A stretch of DNA of 33,118 nt from Bacteroidales bacterium (GTDB taxonomy: Bacteria; Bacteroidota; Bacteroidia; Bacteroidales; UBA12170). Below are positions 16,386 to 26,300 of this stretch, in pieces; the first letter of the stretch is position 1, and each line of letters starts with the position of its first letter. Location: positions 1 through 33,118 of the forward strand of contig JAFGAK010000089.1 of assembly GCA_016933745.1 (NCBI GenBank), in the 5' to 3' direction. The notes beneath the pieces were generated by a model. The model was not told the DNA's origin and made no database searches. It saw only the letters and a program-made list of their open reading frames with translations. Position numbers and translations under genes: made by a program.

Positions 16386-16410
16386 AAAAACATCTTGATG
16401 AAAATCAAGA
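16386..16410 (-). terminator. Probable nhaA terminator
   Basis: In the 243-base gap below nhaA. Stem TCTTGAT (16393-16399) with ATCAAGA (16404-16410) and a four-base loop; on the minus strand it is followed by TGTTTTTG. The stem is 7 bp and AT-rich, so moderate. The rest of the gap (16219-16385) shows no recognisable promoter. Confidence 0.5.
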
Positions 16411-16461
16411 ATAAAGATAAGAAAATTTAAAAAAAAGAGCGTTGTTCAATGGATAAATAGC

Positions 16462-17784
16462 TTATTCTTCATCAGAATCTATCGTGTTCTTGAGTAGACT
16501 ATTCAATACCAAAAAGCCAATTATTCCGGAAACTACGGAGCCGATAATGATTCCAATTTTAGCTGAATTCATGAAAATATCATTATCAGCAAAAGCTAAA
16601 CTACCGATGAATAAAGACATGGTAAATCCAACTCCCGACAAAATGGCTACGCCCACAATATGTTTAAAATTGGTTTGCTTGGGAATAGATGCAATTTTTA
16701 ATTTGATACCTAAAAAGGAAAAGAGCGATACTCCAACGGTTTTTCCTATAAACAATGCGATTGCCAAATTCACGGCAAGAGAATAGTCTACCGCCATTTC
16801 TCCCGAAAAACTGATCCCTGCATTCGCCAGCGCAAAAATCGGCATGATCAGGTAAGCGACCCATTGATGCAATCGATGTTCGAGCTGTTGCAAAGGAGAT
16901 TGCACTTTACTTGTCCAGTCTTCGAGATGATCGATATCTTCAATTTGTTTTTTAGTAAGTACAGGTAAAGGGTTGGTATTAATCGATTTTGTTAATCTGT
17001 TTATCAGTTCTTTCAGTTTTTCGGCATAGGTGAATTCATCAATACGTTGACGAATGGGAACCGCAAAGGCAAGTAAAATGCCTGCAATTGTAGGATGAAT
17101 TCCGGATTTCAGGAACAGGACCCAAATGACTATTCCAAAAAGCAGCAAAAGAATTTTACTATGCATTTTCAGGTAAGATAAAAGATAGAGAATGGCTAAT
17201 AGTATTCCGGCATACAATAGCAAATCCCACGAAATTGTACCAGTGTAAAACAGGGCAATGACTAATACCGCTCCAAGATCATCGATAATTGCAAAAGCGG
17301 TTAAGAATATTTTTAAACTGATAGGAACTCTGTTTCCAAGCAATTTTAAAATAGCTAGGGTAAAGGCGATATCGGTTGCCATGGAGATCCCCCAGCCATT
17401 GATTGTTTCAGGATTGTTATTTAAAAGCAGATACAACGAAAGAGGTACAAGCATTCCGCCAATAGCTGCGAAAATAGGTAATGAAGATTTTTTAAGTGAA
17501 TTTAACTCGCCAATCAGAATTTCTCGTTTAATTTCCAATCCAATTAGGAAAAAGAAAATAGCCATTAACCCATCATTAATCCATAGAATCAATGGCTTAA
17601 TTAAGCTGAAATTATCTGATTTAATTCCAATTTCGTATTGCCAAATGGAGTTGTAAAAATCGCGCAAAGGCGAGTTAGAAAGTATCAATGCGAGTGCCAT
17701 TGCAAAAAACAATAAAATACCGCTAAAACTTTCGGCTTTAATAAATTTTTGCATTGGACTTAAAAAATCTTTGTTTTTTATCAT
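16462..17784 (-). CDS. nhaA: Na+/H+ antiporter NhaA
   Basis: 440 residues with about 11-12 hydrophobic segments. The double-Asp motif of the transport site is visible in AFAIIDDLGAVLVIALFYT, and GWGISMATDIAFTLAI and DGLMAIFFFLIGLEIKRE are family signatures. Exports sodium in exchange for protons across the inner membrane. A hydrophilic loop of about 60 residues (FTYAEKLKELINRLTK ...) lies between the halves and is longer than in E. coli. It lies 44 bases after the prolyl oligopeptidase gene, so cotranscription is possible. Confidence 0.96.
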   Translation of the reverse strand: MIKNKDFLSPMQKFIKAESFSGILLFFAMALALILSNSPLRDFYNSIWQYEIGIKSDNFSLIKPLILWINDGLMAIFFFLIGLEIKREILIGELNSLKKSSLPIFAAIGGMLVPLSLYLLLNNNPETINGWGISMATDIAFTLAILKLLGNRVPISLKIFLTAFAIIDDLGAVLVIALFYTGTISWDLLLYAGILLAILYLLSYLKMHSKILLLLFGIVIWVLFLKSGIHPTIAGILLAFAVPIRQRIDEFTYAEKLKELINRLTKSINTNPLPVLTKKQIEDIDHLEDWTSKVQSPLQQLEHRLHQWVAYLIMPIFALANAGISFSGEMAVDYSLAVNLAIALFIGKTVGVSLFSFLGIKLKIASIPKQTNFKHIVGVAILSGVGFTMSLFIGSLAFADNDIFMNSAKIGIIIGSVVSGIIGFLVLNSLLKNTIDSDEE

Positions 17785-17828
17785 GTTTTAAACTGCTGTT
17801 AATTAACTACTTTGTTTGGTTTTAAATT

Positions 17829-19949
17829 TTAGTTATAGAAAGGGGTAATTCCCATATTGTAAAATACAAACGACCAAATATCGGTGTACTCATCAATCAT
17901 TTTTTCGGTTGATTTTCCTGCTCCGTGCCCAGCTTTGGTTTCAATCCGAATGAGAATTGGAGCATCGCCCGCTTGTTTCGATTGCATTTCAGCTGCAAAT
18001 TTAAAACTATGTGCCGGAACAACGCGGTCGTCGTGATCGGCCGTTGTGATTAGAGTTGCTGGATATTTGGTGGCAGCATGCACATTGTGTAAAGGAGAAT
18101 ATTTATACAAATTTTGGAATTGAATGGAATCTGCCGAAGTGCCATAATCAGGCGCCCAATAATATCCAATCGTAAAATTATGGTAGCGCAACATATCCAT
18201 AACGCCTACTGCAGGAAGAGCAACTTTATATAAATCCGGACGTTGAGTCATACAAGCGCCAACAAGCAATCCACCATTAGAGCCCCCTTCGATTGCAAGT
18301 TTATCAGTACTGGTATATTTATTTTTGATAAGATATTCTGCTGCTGCGATGAAATCATCAAAAACGTTTTGCTTTTTTAATTGTGTTCCGGCTTGGTGCC
18401 AATCTTCGCCATATTCTCCACCACCTCTAAGATTTGGAACAGCATAGATTCCGCCATTTTCTAAGAAAACGAGATTGGCTGCACTGAACCAAGGGGTTAG
18501 ACTGATATTGAAACCTCCGTAGCCATACAAGAGCGTTGGGTTGCTTCCGTCTAATACCAAATCTTTTTTATAGGTTATGAACATGGGAACTTGTGTGCCA
18601 TCTTTACTTGTGTAAAAAATTTGTTCAGTTTTGTAATCTTTAAAATCGAAATTTATTTCGGCATCTCTAAAAATTTCGCTTTGGTTTGTTTCGATATTGT
18701 ATTTGAATATTAGATTTGGATAAGTAAAAGAAGTAAAACTATAAAATGCAATAGAACTTTCTTTGCTACCCACAAAATCACTTGCACTTCCTAAGGTTGG
18801 AAAATCTATTTGATTGAGTTGTTCTCCATATAGGTTAAACACAAAAGCTTGGGAAGCTGCATCGTGCATGTAATTAGCTACAATCTTTCCACCGATAATC
18901 GATACACTATTAAGGACATCATCAGCCTCGGCTAAAATTTCTCTTTGAGCTTGGTTTTTATCCTGACTATTTAAAGCGAAAAGTTTGTTCTTTGGTGCTT
19001 CTTTATTGGTCATCACAAACAGTGTGCTGCCCACATTATCAATTATATAAGTTTGGAAATCATAAGATTCTTCAATTGGAATAAAAGCCGCTTCTTTATC
19101 GTTTGCTTTTTTATAATACAATGAATTTCCGCGTGTATTTGGAGTGCTTCCCATTAAAACAATAAAACTTTCGTCTTCGGTGGTTGCTACTGTCCACATA
19201 TATAAAGGATTTTCGGGGTCTTCATAAATTAATTCGTCTTGATCCTGATTAGTTCCAATTACGTGGTAAAATACTTGATTGTTTTTATTAACGCCTTTCA
19301 ATTCATCGCCTTCTTCCGGAGCGTTAAACCGACTATAAAAAAAACCATTTCCTAACCACGACATTCCAGAGAACTTAATCCACTCCAAATGATCGTTTAG
19401 TTTTTGGCCCATTTCTACATCTATAACAAAAATTTCTCGCCAGTCAGAGCCTCCCGAAGAAACACTGTAGGCTGCATATTTTCCATCCTTCGAAAAGGTT
19501 AATCCGCTCAAAGCAACTGTTCCGTCTTCGGATAAGGTATTTGGATCTAAGAAAACTCTTGGTTCACCATCTAAAGCATCCATTTGATAAACAACCGCTT
19601 GTTGCTGTAATCCGTCATTTTTTGAGAAGTACCAGTAATTTCCGCGTTGGTAAGGTAATCCGTATTTTGGATAATCCCATATTTCTTTAAGTCGGTTTTT
19701 AATGCCATCTCTAAATGGGATTTTATCTAAATAACCAAATGTTAGCTCGTTTTGAGCATTTACCCATGCTTCTGTTTCCGCTGAATTGTCATCTTCTAAC
19801 CAGCGGTAAGGATCGGTTACCTCTGTCCCAAAATAAGTATCAACAACATCTCCTTTCATAGTTACCGGGTAATTGGGTCGCTCATTTTTCTGATCGCATG
19901 AAACAGATATTAAGCCGATCAAAACGGAATACAACATAAATTTTTTCAT
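17829..19949 (-). CDS. Prolyl oligopeptidase family lipoprotein (S9A)
   Basis: 706 residues from the ATG at 19949. N-terminus MKKFMLYSVLIGLISVSC ends in a lipobox, so it is a periplasmic or outer-membrane lipoprotein. The start in the ORF track (20147) would overlap the divergent ispH and lacks this signal at the N-terminus. DPYRWLEDDNSAETEAWV opens the beta-propeller; the alpha/beta hydrolase domain has Ser557 (GGSNGGLL), the catalytic Asp in DHDDRVVPAHS and His in AGHGAGKS. Cleaves after proline in short peptides. The resemblance to prolyl endopeptidases is strong throughout. Confidence 0.93.
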   Translation of the reverse strand: MKKFMLYSVLIGLISVSCDQKNERPNYPVTMKGDVVDTYFGTEVTDPYRWLEDDNSAETEAWVNAQNELTFGYLDKIPFRDGIKNRLKEIWDYPKYGLPYQRGNYWYFSKNDGLQQQAVVYQMDALDGEPRVFLDPNTLSEDGTVALSGLTFSKDGKYAAYSVSSGGSDWREIFVIDVEMGQKLNDHLEWIKFSGMSWLGNGFFYSRFNAPEEGDELKGVNKNNQVFYHVIGTNQDQDELIYEDPENPLYMWTVATTEDESFIVLMGSTPNTRGNSLYYKKANDKEAAFIPIEESYDFQTYIIDNVGSTLFVMTNKEAPKNKLFALNSQDKNQAQREILAEADDVLNSVSIIGGKIVANYMHDAASQAFVFNLYGEQLNQIDFPTLGSASDFVGSKESSIAFYSFTSFTYPNLIFKYNIETNQSEIFRDAEINFDFKDYKTEQIFYTSKDGTQVPMFITYKKDLVLDGSNPTLLYGYGGFNISLTPWFSAANLVFLENGGIYAVPNLRGGGEYGEDWHQAGTQLKKQNVFDDFIAAAEYLIKNKYTSTDKLAIEGGSNGGLLVGACMTQRPDLYKVALPAVGVMDMLRYHNFTIGYYWAPDYGTSADSIQFQNLYKYSPLHNVHAATKYPATLITTADHDDRVVPAHSFKFAAEMQSKQAGDAPILIRIETKAGHGAGKSTEKMIDEYTDIWSFVFYNMGITPFYN

Positions 19950-20036
19950 AGGTTTTAAGTTTATTTTTAGACGAAAATTCATTCTAGAAAATTTCCTTAA
20001 AAATAACAAAAATAATATCAAAAAAAGGAACTTAAC

Positions 20037-20066
20037 TTGTTTACATATTGTTTTCAGATATATTTG
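20037..20066 (+). promoter_or_regulatory. ispH promoter
   Basis: TTG (20037-20039), 19 bases, TATATTTG (20059-20066): full match to the Bacteroidota consensus. AGGAG follows at 20074-20078, just before the ispH ATG. Confidence 0.8.
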
Positions 20067-20081
20067 TAATTTTAGGAGCAA

Positions 20082-20969
20082 ATGAGCGTAATAATTTCGA
20101 TCGATCCGGGTGCCGGACCTTGTTTTGGTGTGCAAAGAGCTATTCATTTGGCTGAAGGTTTGTTAAGTAAAACAAATCCTTTAGCTTGTTTAGGAGACTT
20201 AATTCACAACGAACAGGAGCTTAATAGATTAAAAGAGAAGGGTTTGAAGGTTGTTTCGCATTGTCAGATTGTTGAGCAAAGTGGGAGCGATTTATTAGTC
20301 AGAGCCCATGGCGAACCTCCTTCAACTTATCGAATAGCGGAAGCTCATCAAGTAAATTTGGTAGATGCTACTTGTCCGATTGTGAAACAATTACAAGAAA
20401 AAATAAAAGAAGCAAGTGAGCGAATGGAAATTGAAAACGGGCAAGTCTTGCTTTTTGGAGATTTAAATCACGCCGAAGTGGCAGGACTGAAAGGATACAG
20501 CAAAGGACGATTTTCGATAATCAGGTCGGTGGAAGACTTGGAAAATATTCGAGTGGATCGGCCAAGCGTTTTCTTTTCACAAACTACCAAATACACATCC
20601 GAGTATCATAAAATAGTGGAGGTATTCAAAGAGATTCGAGCCAAAGAAAATGCCAACCATTATTTCTTAGAAGTCGTCGATTCACAATGTCATTTTGTGG
20701 CCAAACGCGACAAGCAACTGATTGAGTTCTTAAAAGAGAATGAAGTGCTGATTTTTGTGAGTGGAAGCAATAGTTCCAACGGGAATTATCTCTATAAGGT
20801 GGCAAAAAGACATTTAGAGCGGGCATATTTTATTTCAACTCCAACAGAAATCAATTTGAATTGGATTCGGGGAGCAAAGTCCATTGGTATTTCTGGTGCA
20901 ACCTCAACGCCTTATTGGCAATTGGAACTCACTAAAAGCAGAATAAAAGAATTAATTGAGCAAGATTAA
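20082..20969 (+). CDS. ispH: 4-hydroxy-3-methylbut-2-enyl diphosphate reductase
   Basis: 295 residues. The three iron-sulfur ligands are Cys14 (GPCFGVQRAI), Cys98 (DATCPIV) and Cys203 (DSQCHF), at the expected spacing. VRAHGEPP and SGSNSSNGN supply substrate contacts. Last step of the MEP pathway, making IPP and DMAPP with a [4Fe-4S] cluster. Own consensus promoter; recF follows with its own, so they need not be cotranscribed. Confidence 0.95.
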   Translation: MSVIISIDPGAGPCFGVQRAIHLAEGLLSKTNPLACLGDLIHNEQELNRLKEKGLKVVSHCQIVEQSGSDLLVRAHGEPPSTYRIAEAHQVNLVDATCPIVKQLQEKIKEASERMEIENGQVLLFGDLNHAEVAGLKGYSKGRFSIIRSVEDLENIRVDRPSVFFSQTTKYTSEYHKIVEVFKEIRAKENANHYFLEVVDSQCHFVAKRDKQLIEFLKENEVLIFVSGSNSSNGNYLYKVAKRHLERAYFISTPTEINLNWIRGAKSIGISGATSTPYWQLELTKSRIKELIEQD

Positions 20970-20983
20970 TCCTCTATTTCTAC

Positions 20984-21013
20984 TTGGCATGCTTGCTAAA
21001 TTTACTATCTTTG
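20984..21013 (+). promoter_or_regulatory. recF promoter
   Basis: TTG (20984-20986), 19 bases, TATCTTTG (21006-21013), beginning 14 bases after the ispH stop codon. The recF ATG is 22 bases past the -7 box. Confidence 0.8.
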
Positions 21014-21035
21014 ATTCGTACTATTCTCTTAATAA

Positions 21036-22157
21036 ATGTATCTTAAACAGCTCAAATTCAATAATTTTAAGAATTATGAAGAAGCGGAAATCCAGCTATC
21101 TCCTAAAATAAATTGTTTTATAGGCAAAAATGGAGCTGGAAAAACCAATGTGTTGGATGCGATTTATTATTTGTCTTTTTGCAAAAGTTATTTCAATCCG
21201 ATTGATTCTCAAAATATTAAACATGAAATGGATTATTTTGCCATTCATGGCGATTATGTCCGGAGAAATAATGCGCACGATGCTGTTCATTGCTTGCTCA
21301 AACGCAATCAAAATAAACACTTTAAACTCAACGAAAAAAAATACGATCGTTTAGCAGATCATATTGGTTTGTTTCCCTTGGTTATGATTTCTCCTTACGA
21401 CCGGGATTTGATAAACAATGGAAGCGAAGTCCGCCGAAAATACATGGATGGAGTGATTGCTCAGTTTGATCGGAATTATTTGAATGATTTGCTTGATTAT
21501 AGCAAAGCTCTTAGTCAGCGTAATGCCTTGCTGAAACATTTTGGCGAAAAGCATTATTTTGATGAAGTTGCTCTCGAAATTTGGGATGTGAAATTAATTA
21601 AACTTGGTCATGCAATAGTTGCCAAAAGGAAACAATTTGTGACTGACTTTATTCCAATTTTCCAAGAGTATTTTACCATGATAAGTGGTGGGAACGAATC
21701 CGTTGAACTAATTTATCAGTCATCGCTTTGCGATCATACAATGGCTGCATTGTTAAAAGAGCATTTGCAACACGATCGGGCGCTCAGATACACTTCGGTG
21801 GGAGCTCATAAAGATGATCTGGATTTTTTGATCGATGGTTTTCCAATAAAAAAATACGGTTCTCAAGGACAACAAAAATCTTTTGTAATTGCGATCAAGT
21901 TGGCTCAATTCCAAATGATGCGAAATCTCAAAGAGTATAAACCAATTTTGCTTTTGGATGATATTTTTGATAAGCTGGATAACCAACGAGTTGAACAATT
22001 GATTGGATTGGTAAGCGAAGAAAATTTCGGACAAGTTTTTATTACGGATACGCAGATTGAGCGAATTGAACAGCTTTTTAAAGCAACTGAAATGGATCAC
22101 CGCTTGTTTGAAGTGATAAATGGTACGATTAAAGAAATCGGAAATGGCAGGATTTAG
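21036..22157 (+). CDS. recF: DNA replication/repair protein RecF
   Basis: 373 residues. Walker A is GKNGAGKT (30-37) right after the typical N-terminus LKQLKFNNFKNYEEAEI. SQGQQKSFVIAIKLAQ is the ABC signature region and LLLDDIFDKLD the Walker B and D loop. An SMC-like ATPase without long coiled coil that loads RecA at gaps with RecOR. Its end overlaps the DUF721 gene by 14 bases. Confidence 0.96.
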   Translation: MYLKQLKFNNFKNYEEAEIQLSPKINCFIGKNGAGKTNVLDAIYYLSFCKSYFNPIDSQNIKHEMDYFAIHGDYVRRNNAHDAVHCLLKRNQNKHFKLNEKKYDRLADHIGLFPLVMISPYDRDLINNGSEVRRKYMDGVIAQFDRNYLNDLLDYSKALSQRNALLKHFGEKHYFDEVALEIWDVKLIKLGHAIVAKRKQFVTDFIPIFQEYFTMISGGNESVELIYQSSLCDHTMAALLKEHLQHDRALRYTSVGAHKDDLDFLIDGFPIKKYGSQGQQKSFVIAIKLAQFQMMRNLKEYKPILLLDDIFDKLDNQRVEQLIGLVSEENFGQVFITDTQIERIEQLFKATEMDHRLFEVINGTIKEIGNGRI

Positions 22158-22443
22158 TAATACTAACGAAAAAAAAATAGAACAAGTATTTTATGAATTG
22201 CTTCGATTTTATGGCATTTCTCGCAAATACGACGAACATCGATTGAAAGGTGAATGGGGAAATGTGGTTGGAATGAATGTTGCTCAACAAACTCAATCGT
22301 TACACATCGATAAAGAAGTTTTATACGTAAAACTGCATTCGGCTTCGCTCAGGCACGAATTAAGCTTTACTAAAAGCGGATTGATTCTCGCTTTGAATAA
22401 TGCAGTTGGCAAAAAACTTATTCATGATATCGTCTTTAGGTAA
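22144..22443 (+). CDS. DUF721 (DciA-like) protein
   Basis: 99 residues from the ATG at 22144 (MAGFSNTNEKKIEQVF); the track start at 22120 would extend the overlap with recF and is less likely. The region WGNVVGMNVAQQTQSLHIDKEVLYVKLHSASLRHELS is the DUF721 core. Members of this family (DciA) act at the replicative helicase in bacteria lacking DnaC. Overlap with recF implies coupled translation and a role near replication or repair. Confidence 0.88.
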   Translation: MAGFSNTNEKKIEQVFYELLRFYGISRKYDEHRLKGEWGNVVGMNVAQQTQSLHIDKEVLYVKLHSASLRHELSFTKSGLILALNNAVGKKLIHDIVFR

Positions 22444-22516
22444 ATCCCATTTTAAGTAAAGTACTTTATTAACAAAAGTTTCACAATGTGTCTCATTTCA
22501 GGAGCTCCTATCTACC

Positions 22517-22524
22517 TATTTTTG
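22517..22524 (+). promoter_or_regulatory. Possible -7 box for the methyltransferase gene
   Basis: TATTTTTG fits TAnnTTTG. No TTG at -33 (only TTTC-like sequence), so partial support. Confidence 0.4.
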
Positions 22525-22585
22525 TATTCTTAATTGATAGGTTTAGATCTTGTTTCTCAATCCTGAAAATCAATTGAATATTTCG

Positions 22586-23173
22586 ATGAAAGAAATGTGG
22601 AATGTCAGATATGCTCAAGAATTCTATGTTTATGGCGAAGAACCAAATAAGTTTTTTCGCGATAAACTAGATCAACTTCCTGTTGGAAAGCTGTTATTGC
22701 CCGCTGAGGGAGAAGGCAGAAATGCCGTTTATGCCGCTTCTAAAGGTTGGGATGTTGTTGCTTTTGATAGTTCGATCGAAGCAATTAAAAAAGCCAAAGG
22801 CTTGGCGTTCAAAAACAAAGTTGAAATTGATTACCGACTAGCTACTTTTGAAGAAATTGAATTGGAATTAAATTCCTTTGATGCAATTGCTTTTATTTTT
22901 GCACATAACATGCCCCGAAAAGAAAATCATCAAAAGATGCTTCGTTTTTTAAAATCTGGAGCTGCTGTAATTCTTGAAGGATTTTCTAAAAATCAACTGA
23001 ATTATTCAAGTGGGGGACCTCGCAATTTAAATTTGCTGTTTAGTTCCGAAGAATTAAAATCTGATTTCGGAAGTTTAAGTACGATGGAATTGCAAGAACT
23101 CATGGTTGATCTTAACGAAGGAAGCGACCATCGAGGAATGGCATCTGTGATTCGTTTGCTGGGCGTAAAATAA
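22586..23173 (+). CDS. Class I SAM-dependent methyltransferase (TehB-like)
   Basis: 195 residues from the ATG at 22586. It opens MWNVRYAQEFYVYGEEPNKFF, the usual start of this family, then LLLPAEGEGRNAVYAA (SAM motif I), VVAFDSSIEAIKKAK (motif II) and FDAIAFIFAHN. The track start at 22550 is a TTG and adds 12 residues with no homology I recognise. Related proteins include TehB and thiopurine methyltransferase-like enzymes; substrate unknown. Confidence 0.83.
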   Translation: MKEMWNVRYAQEFYVYGEEPNKFFRDKLDQLPVGKLLLPAEGEGRNAVYAASKGWDVVAFDSSIEAIKKAKGLAFKNKVEIDYRLATFEEIELELNSFDAIAFIFAHNMPRKENHQKMLRFLKSGAAVILEGFSKNQLNYSSGGPRNLNLLFSSEELKSDFGSLSTMELQELMVDLNEGSDHRGMASVIRLLGVK

Positions 23174-23331
23174 AATTTGTTTGCTGTTTATTCTTTTGTC
23201 GAATTTGCTCGGTTTGATATTTTATGCTCTTATTTTCAGTATATTATCAAATTCACTTTTAAGACAAAATCACAAAACAGGGTAGAATGTTCACACTTAC
23301 AAACTGAGCGTTTACTATTAAAGAATGTCAC

Positions 23332-23362
23332 TTGCCGTCTCAAACGCCTTAAGGTACTTTCG
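23332..23362 (+). promoter_or_regulatory. Likely promoter of the 1279-residue secreted protein
   Basis: TTG (23332-23334), 20 bases, TACTTTCG (23355-23362), one mismatch to TAnnTTTG, 23 bases before the ATG. The preceding stretch from 23174 holds no other gene. Confidence 0.55.
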
Positions 23363-23385
23363 TCATTGAATTAAATCCACAAAAA

Positions 23386-26300
23386 ATGAAACGGTTCATC
23401 CTTCAAACCATTTTATTGTTTGTAACTTTGAGTTTATTTGCTCAGGAACATCGACTAGCAATTCTTGATTTTACGGACCGAAATGGCGAAATCAATAAAG
23501 AAAACTTAGCCAGTGCATCGCATATGGCTGAAGTTGCCGGAATGCCTTTTTCTATTACTATAAATGTTGAAGAAGCAGTCAATTTTCCTTTTATACTCAT
23601 CACTTCTTCGTTAAGAGAGGAGACAACATCAGAAAACGAAATTACCTTATTACATAATTATGTTCGCGATGGCGGAATCCTAATTGCTCCTTTCATTAAA
23701 AGCGAGCTTTATTTTGATTTGTTTGGAATTAGTTACAGTAAATACGAATCGAATCGATATCTGTTGACATGGGATTTGGAAACAGCATCTCCAGAGTTAA
23801 AATGGATCAACGATGCAAACGAAATAGAACTTCCATTGGCAGATACAGCGTATTACAAATCCATCTATACAAGAGGATATACCACAAGTGTAAGTCAGGC
23901 TCTAGCGCACTTTGAAGACGAAGCTGCCGCCATTACTGTAAATAATTTTGGAGCAGGAAAAGCCTATGCTCTGGGATTTGAACTTCGTGATTTGGTCATG
24001 CGCAATCTATTGAACAAAGATTACAATGCCAATCGAATGTATTCGAATGGTTTTGAGCCTACTACAGATGTAATTCTGCTTTTTTTAAGAGCAATTTATA
24101 CGGAAAATCAACCTGTGGCTATTTATAAACATACTTCTCCCAAAAATTCAACATCTGCTTTGCTTATTACGCACGATGTGGATAGTCAAACAGGTGTCGA
24201 TTCGATGTATTATTTTTCTGAATGGGAAGCTAGGAATAATATACAAGCACATTATTTCATTACTACACGCTATTTTTCCGATGGTTTGATGGGCGATTTT
24301 TACGATGAAGCTGGCTACGGAAAAATGAAGCAATTATTGCTCGATGGTCATCAAATTGGAAGTCATTCGGTTGGTCATTTCCCTGATTTTGCAAACCGCA
24401 CACTTTTTCCACAAACAACTATTGGGAATACCAAAGAAAGCTATCAACCAAGTAACCACGATGGAGTTACTTCTGGTGGAAGCTTAACTGCTGAACTCGA
24501 AGTTTCTAGAGATTTATTAAATGCTGATATTGGCGCACATGTGCGTTCATTCAGAGCCGGACATTTGGCTTTTAATTTGCGTTTAATCAATGAAATGGAT
24601 GTTTTGGGTTATTCGTTTAACTCGACGAACAGTGCGAACGATGTTTTAACAAATTTCCCTTATCAGCAACGAACTAATTCTGCTTTTAGCGGCGTTCCTA
24701 GTGCTGTTTATGAAATCCCGATGACTATGTCGGATGCTTCTAAATCGATCAAACTGACCGAAGAAACGATTGATGAGGTGGTTGAAAATTGGTTAGGCAT
24801 TTTAGAGAAAAACAACGATAACAATGCGCCAACTGTTTTATTGATTCATCCAAATAGGGGTTGGAAATTACAAACATTGGAGAATTTAATGGCTTTAAAA
24901 CCAAGTTCGGTTATTCCTTTTGAATTTGATGCTTTTGGCGATTTTTGGCTTGAGAGAAAAGCGCTCGATTTTAATTATACATTTCACCAAGATACACTTC
25001 AAATTGATTTAGTTTCCGAACATGCGGTGAGCGAAAACCAAAGTTTAATCATTACAGGTGGAAAGGCAATTGCCCATATTTTAGTGTATAATCAAGCTGG
25101 TGAAAAACTCGAATTTCAATCTTTTGATTGGAATGAAAATGATCTTTTAATTAGTTCTTTCCAAACAGAGGATGATACAGATCCTGAAATCGTTAAAGAT
25201 TTACATAGCTTAGCAATTTGGGATATTTGCGATTTGCTTGGCGAAACAGATAAAGAAAATCTGGTAAGTGCCACTCATATGGCTGATGTCGCCGGAATTC
25301 CTTATTCTGTTACTACGTCTTTGGATGAAGCAATGACCATGGATTTTGTTTTGATTACCTCGCAAATTGAAGTGGAAACACTTTCGATTGACCAAATTAA
25401 TCAATTGAAAGATTATGTGGCCAATGGCGGAATTTTAATGGCTCCGTTTATCAAGAATACTTTGCTTTTCGATTTGTTTGGTATTGCTTCTACCAAGTTG
25501 GATAAATACAGATACACGCTAAGCTGGGTTGATAATCCACAATTTTTTGAATTGAAGTGGATGGACGATCCGATGGAAAAAACGATTCCTTTGGCCGATG
25601 CAGATTATTATCGTTCGATTTATACAAGAGGATATACTTTGGCATCTGCACAAGCTTTGGCTTATTTTGAAGATGAAAAAGTAGCCGTTTGTAAAAATAC
25701 ATACGGAAATGGAGCTGCTTATGCTTTTGGTGTGGAATGGAAAGATGTAGTGCTTCGGAATCTGTTGAATAAAGATTACGATTCACAGCGTACCTATTCC
25801 AATGGATTTGAGCCTGCAACAGATGCTTTCTTGCTTGCACTTCGTGCGATATTTACAGGAAACCAAGCGGTTTCGGTTTATAAACATACTTCACCGGGAG
25901 AGTCAACAGCTACTCTTTTGATTACACACGATGTAGATAGTAGAACGATTATTGATACCATGCATTATTTTTCGAATTGGGAATTCTTGCAAGAATTAAG
26001 TGCGCATTATTTTGTTACTACGCACTATTTCAAAGATACTTACATGAGTGCCTATTACGAAGAATCTAAATTTGATAAAATTAAAGAGTTGATCGAAAGA
26101 AATCATACGGTTGGAAGCCATTCTGTTGGTCATTTCCCCGATTTCTCCAAAACATCTGTTTTCCCAACAGGTGAGCCAGGTAATACCAAAGAAAATTACA
26201 ATCCGTATTACAATGGTTCGTATACCGAGGGAGGAACAGTCTATGGTGAAGTAGAAGTTTCGCGTGATTTACTAAACAACGATATCCATGCGAATGTACG

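Noticed and set aside
19950-20147. 66-residue N-terminal extension of the prolyl oligopeptidase ORF
   Set aside because: It overlaps divergent ispH and its promoter; MKKFML with a lipobox at 19949 is the natural start.
22452-22472. Palindrome around AAAGTACTTT after the DUF721 gene as a terminator
   Set aside because: Pairing is interrupted, AT-only apart from the centre, and no T-run follows.
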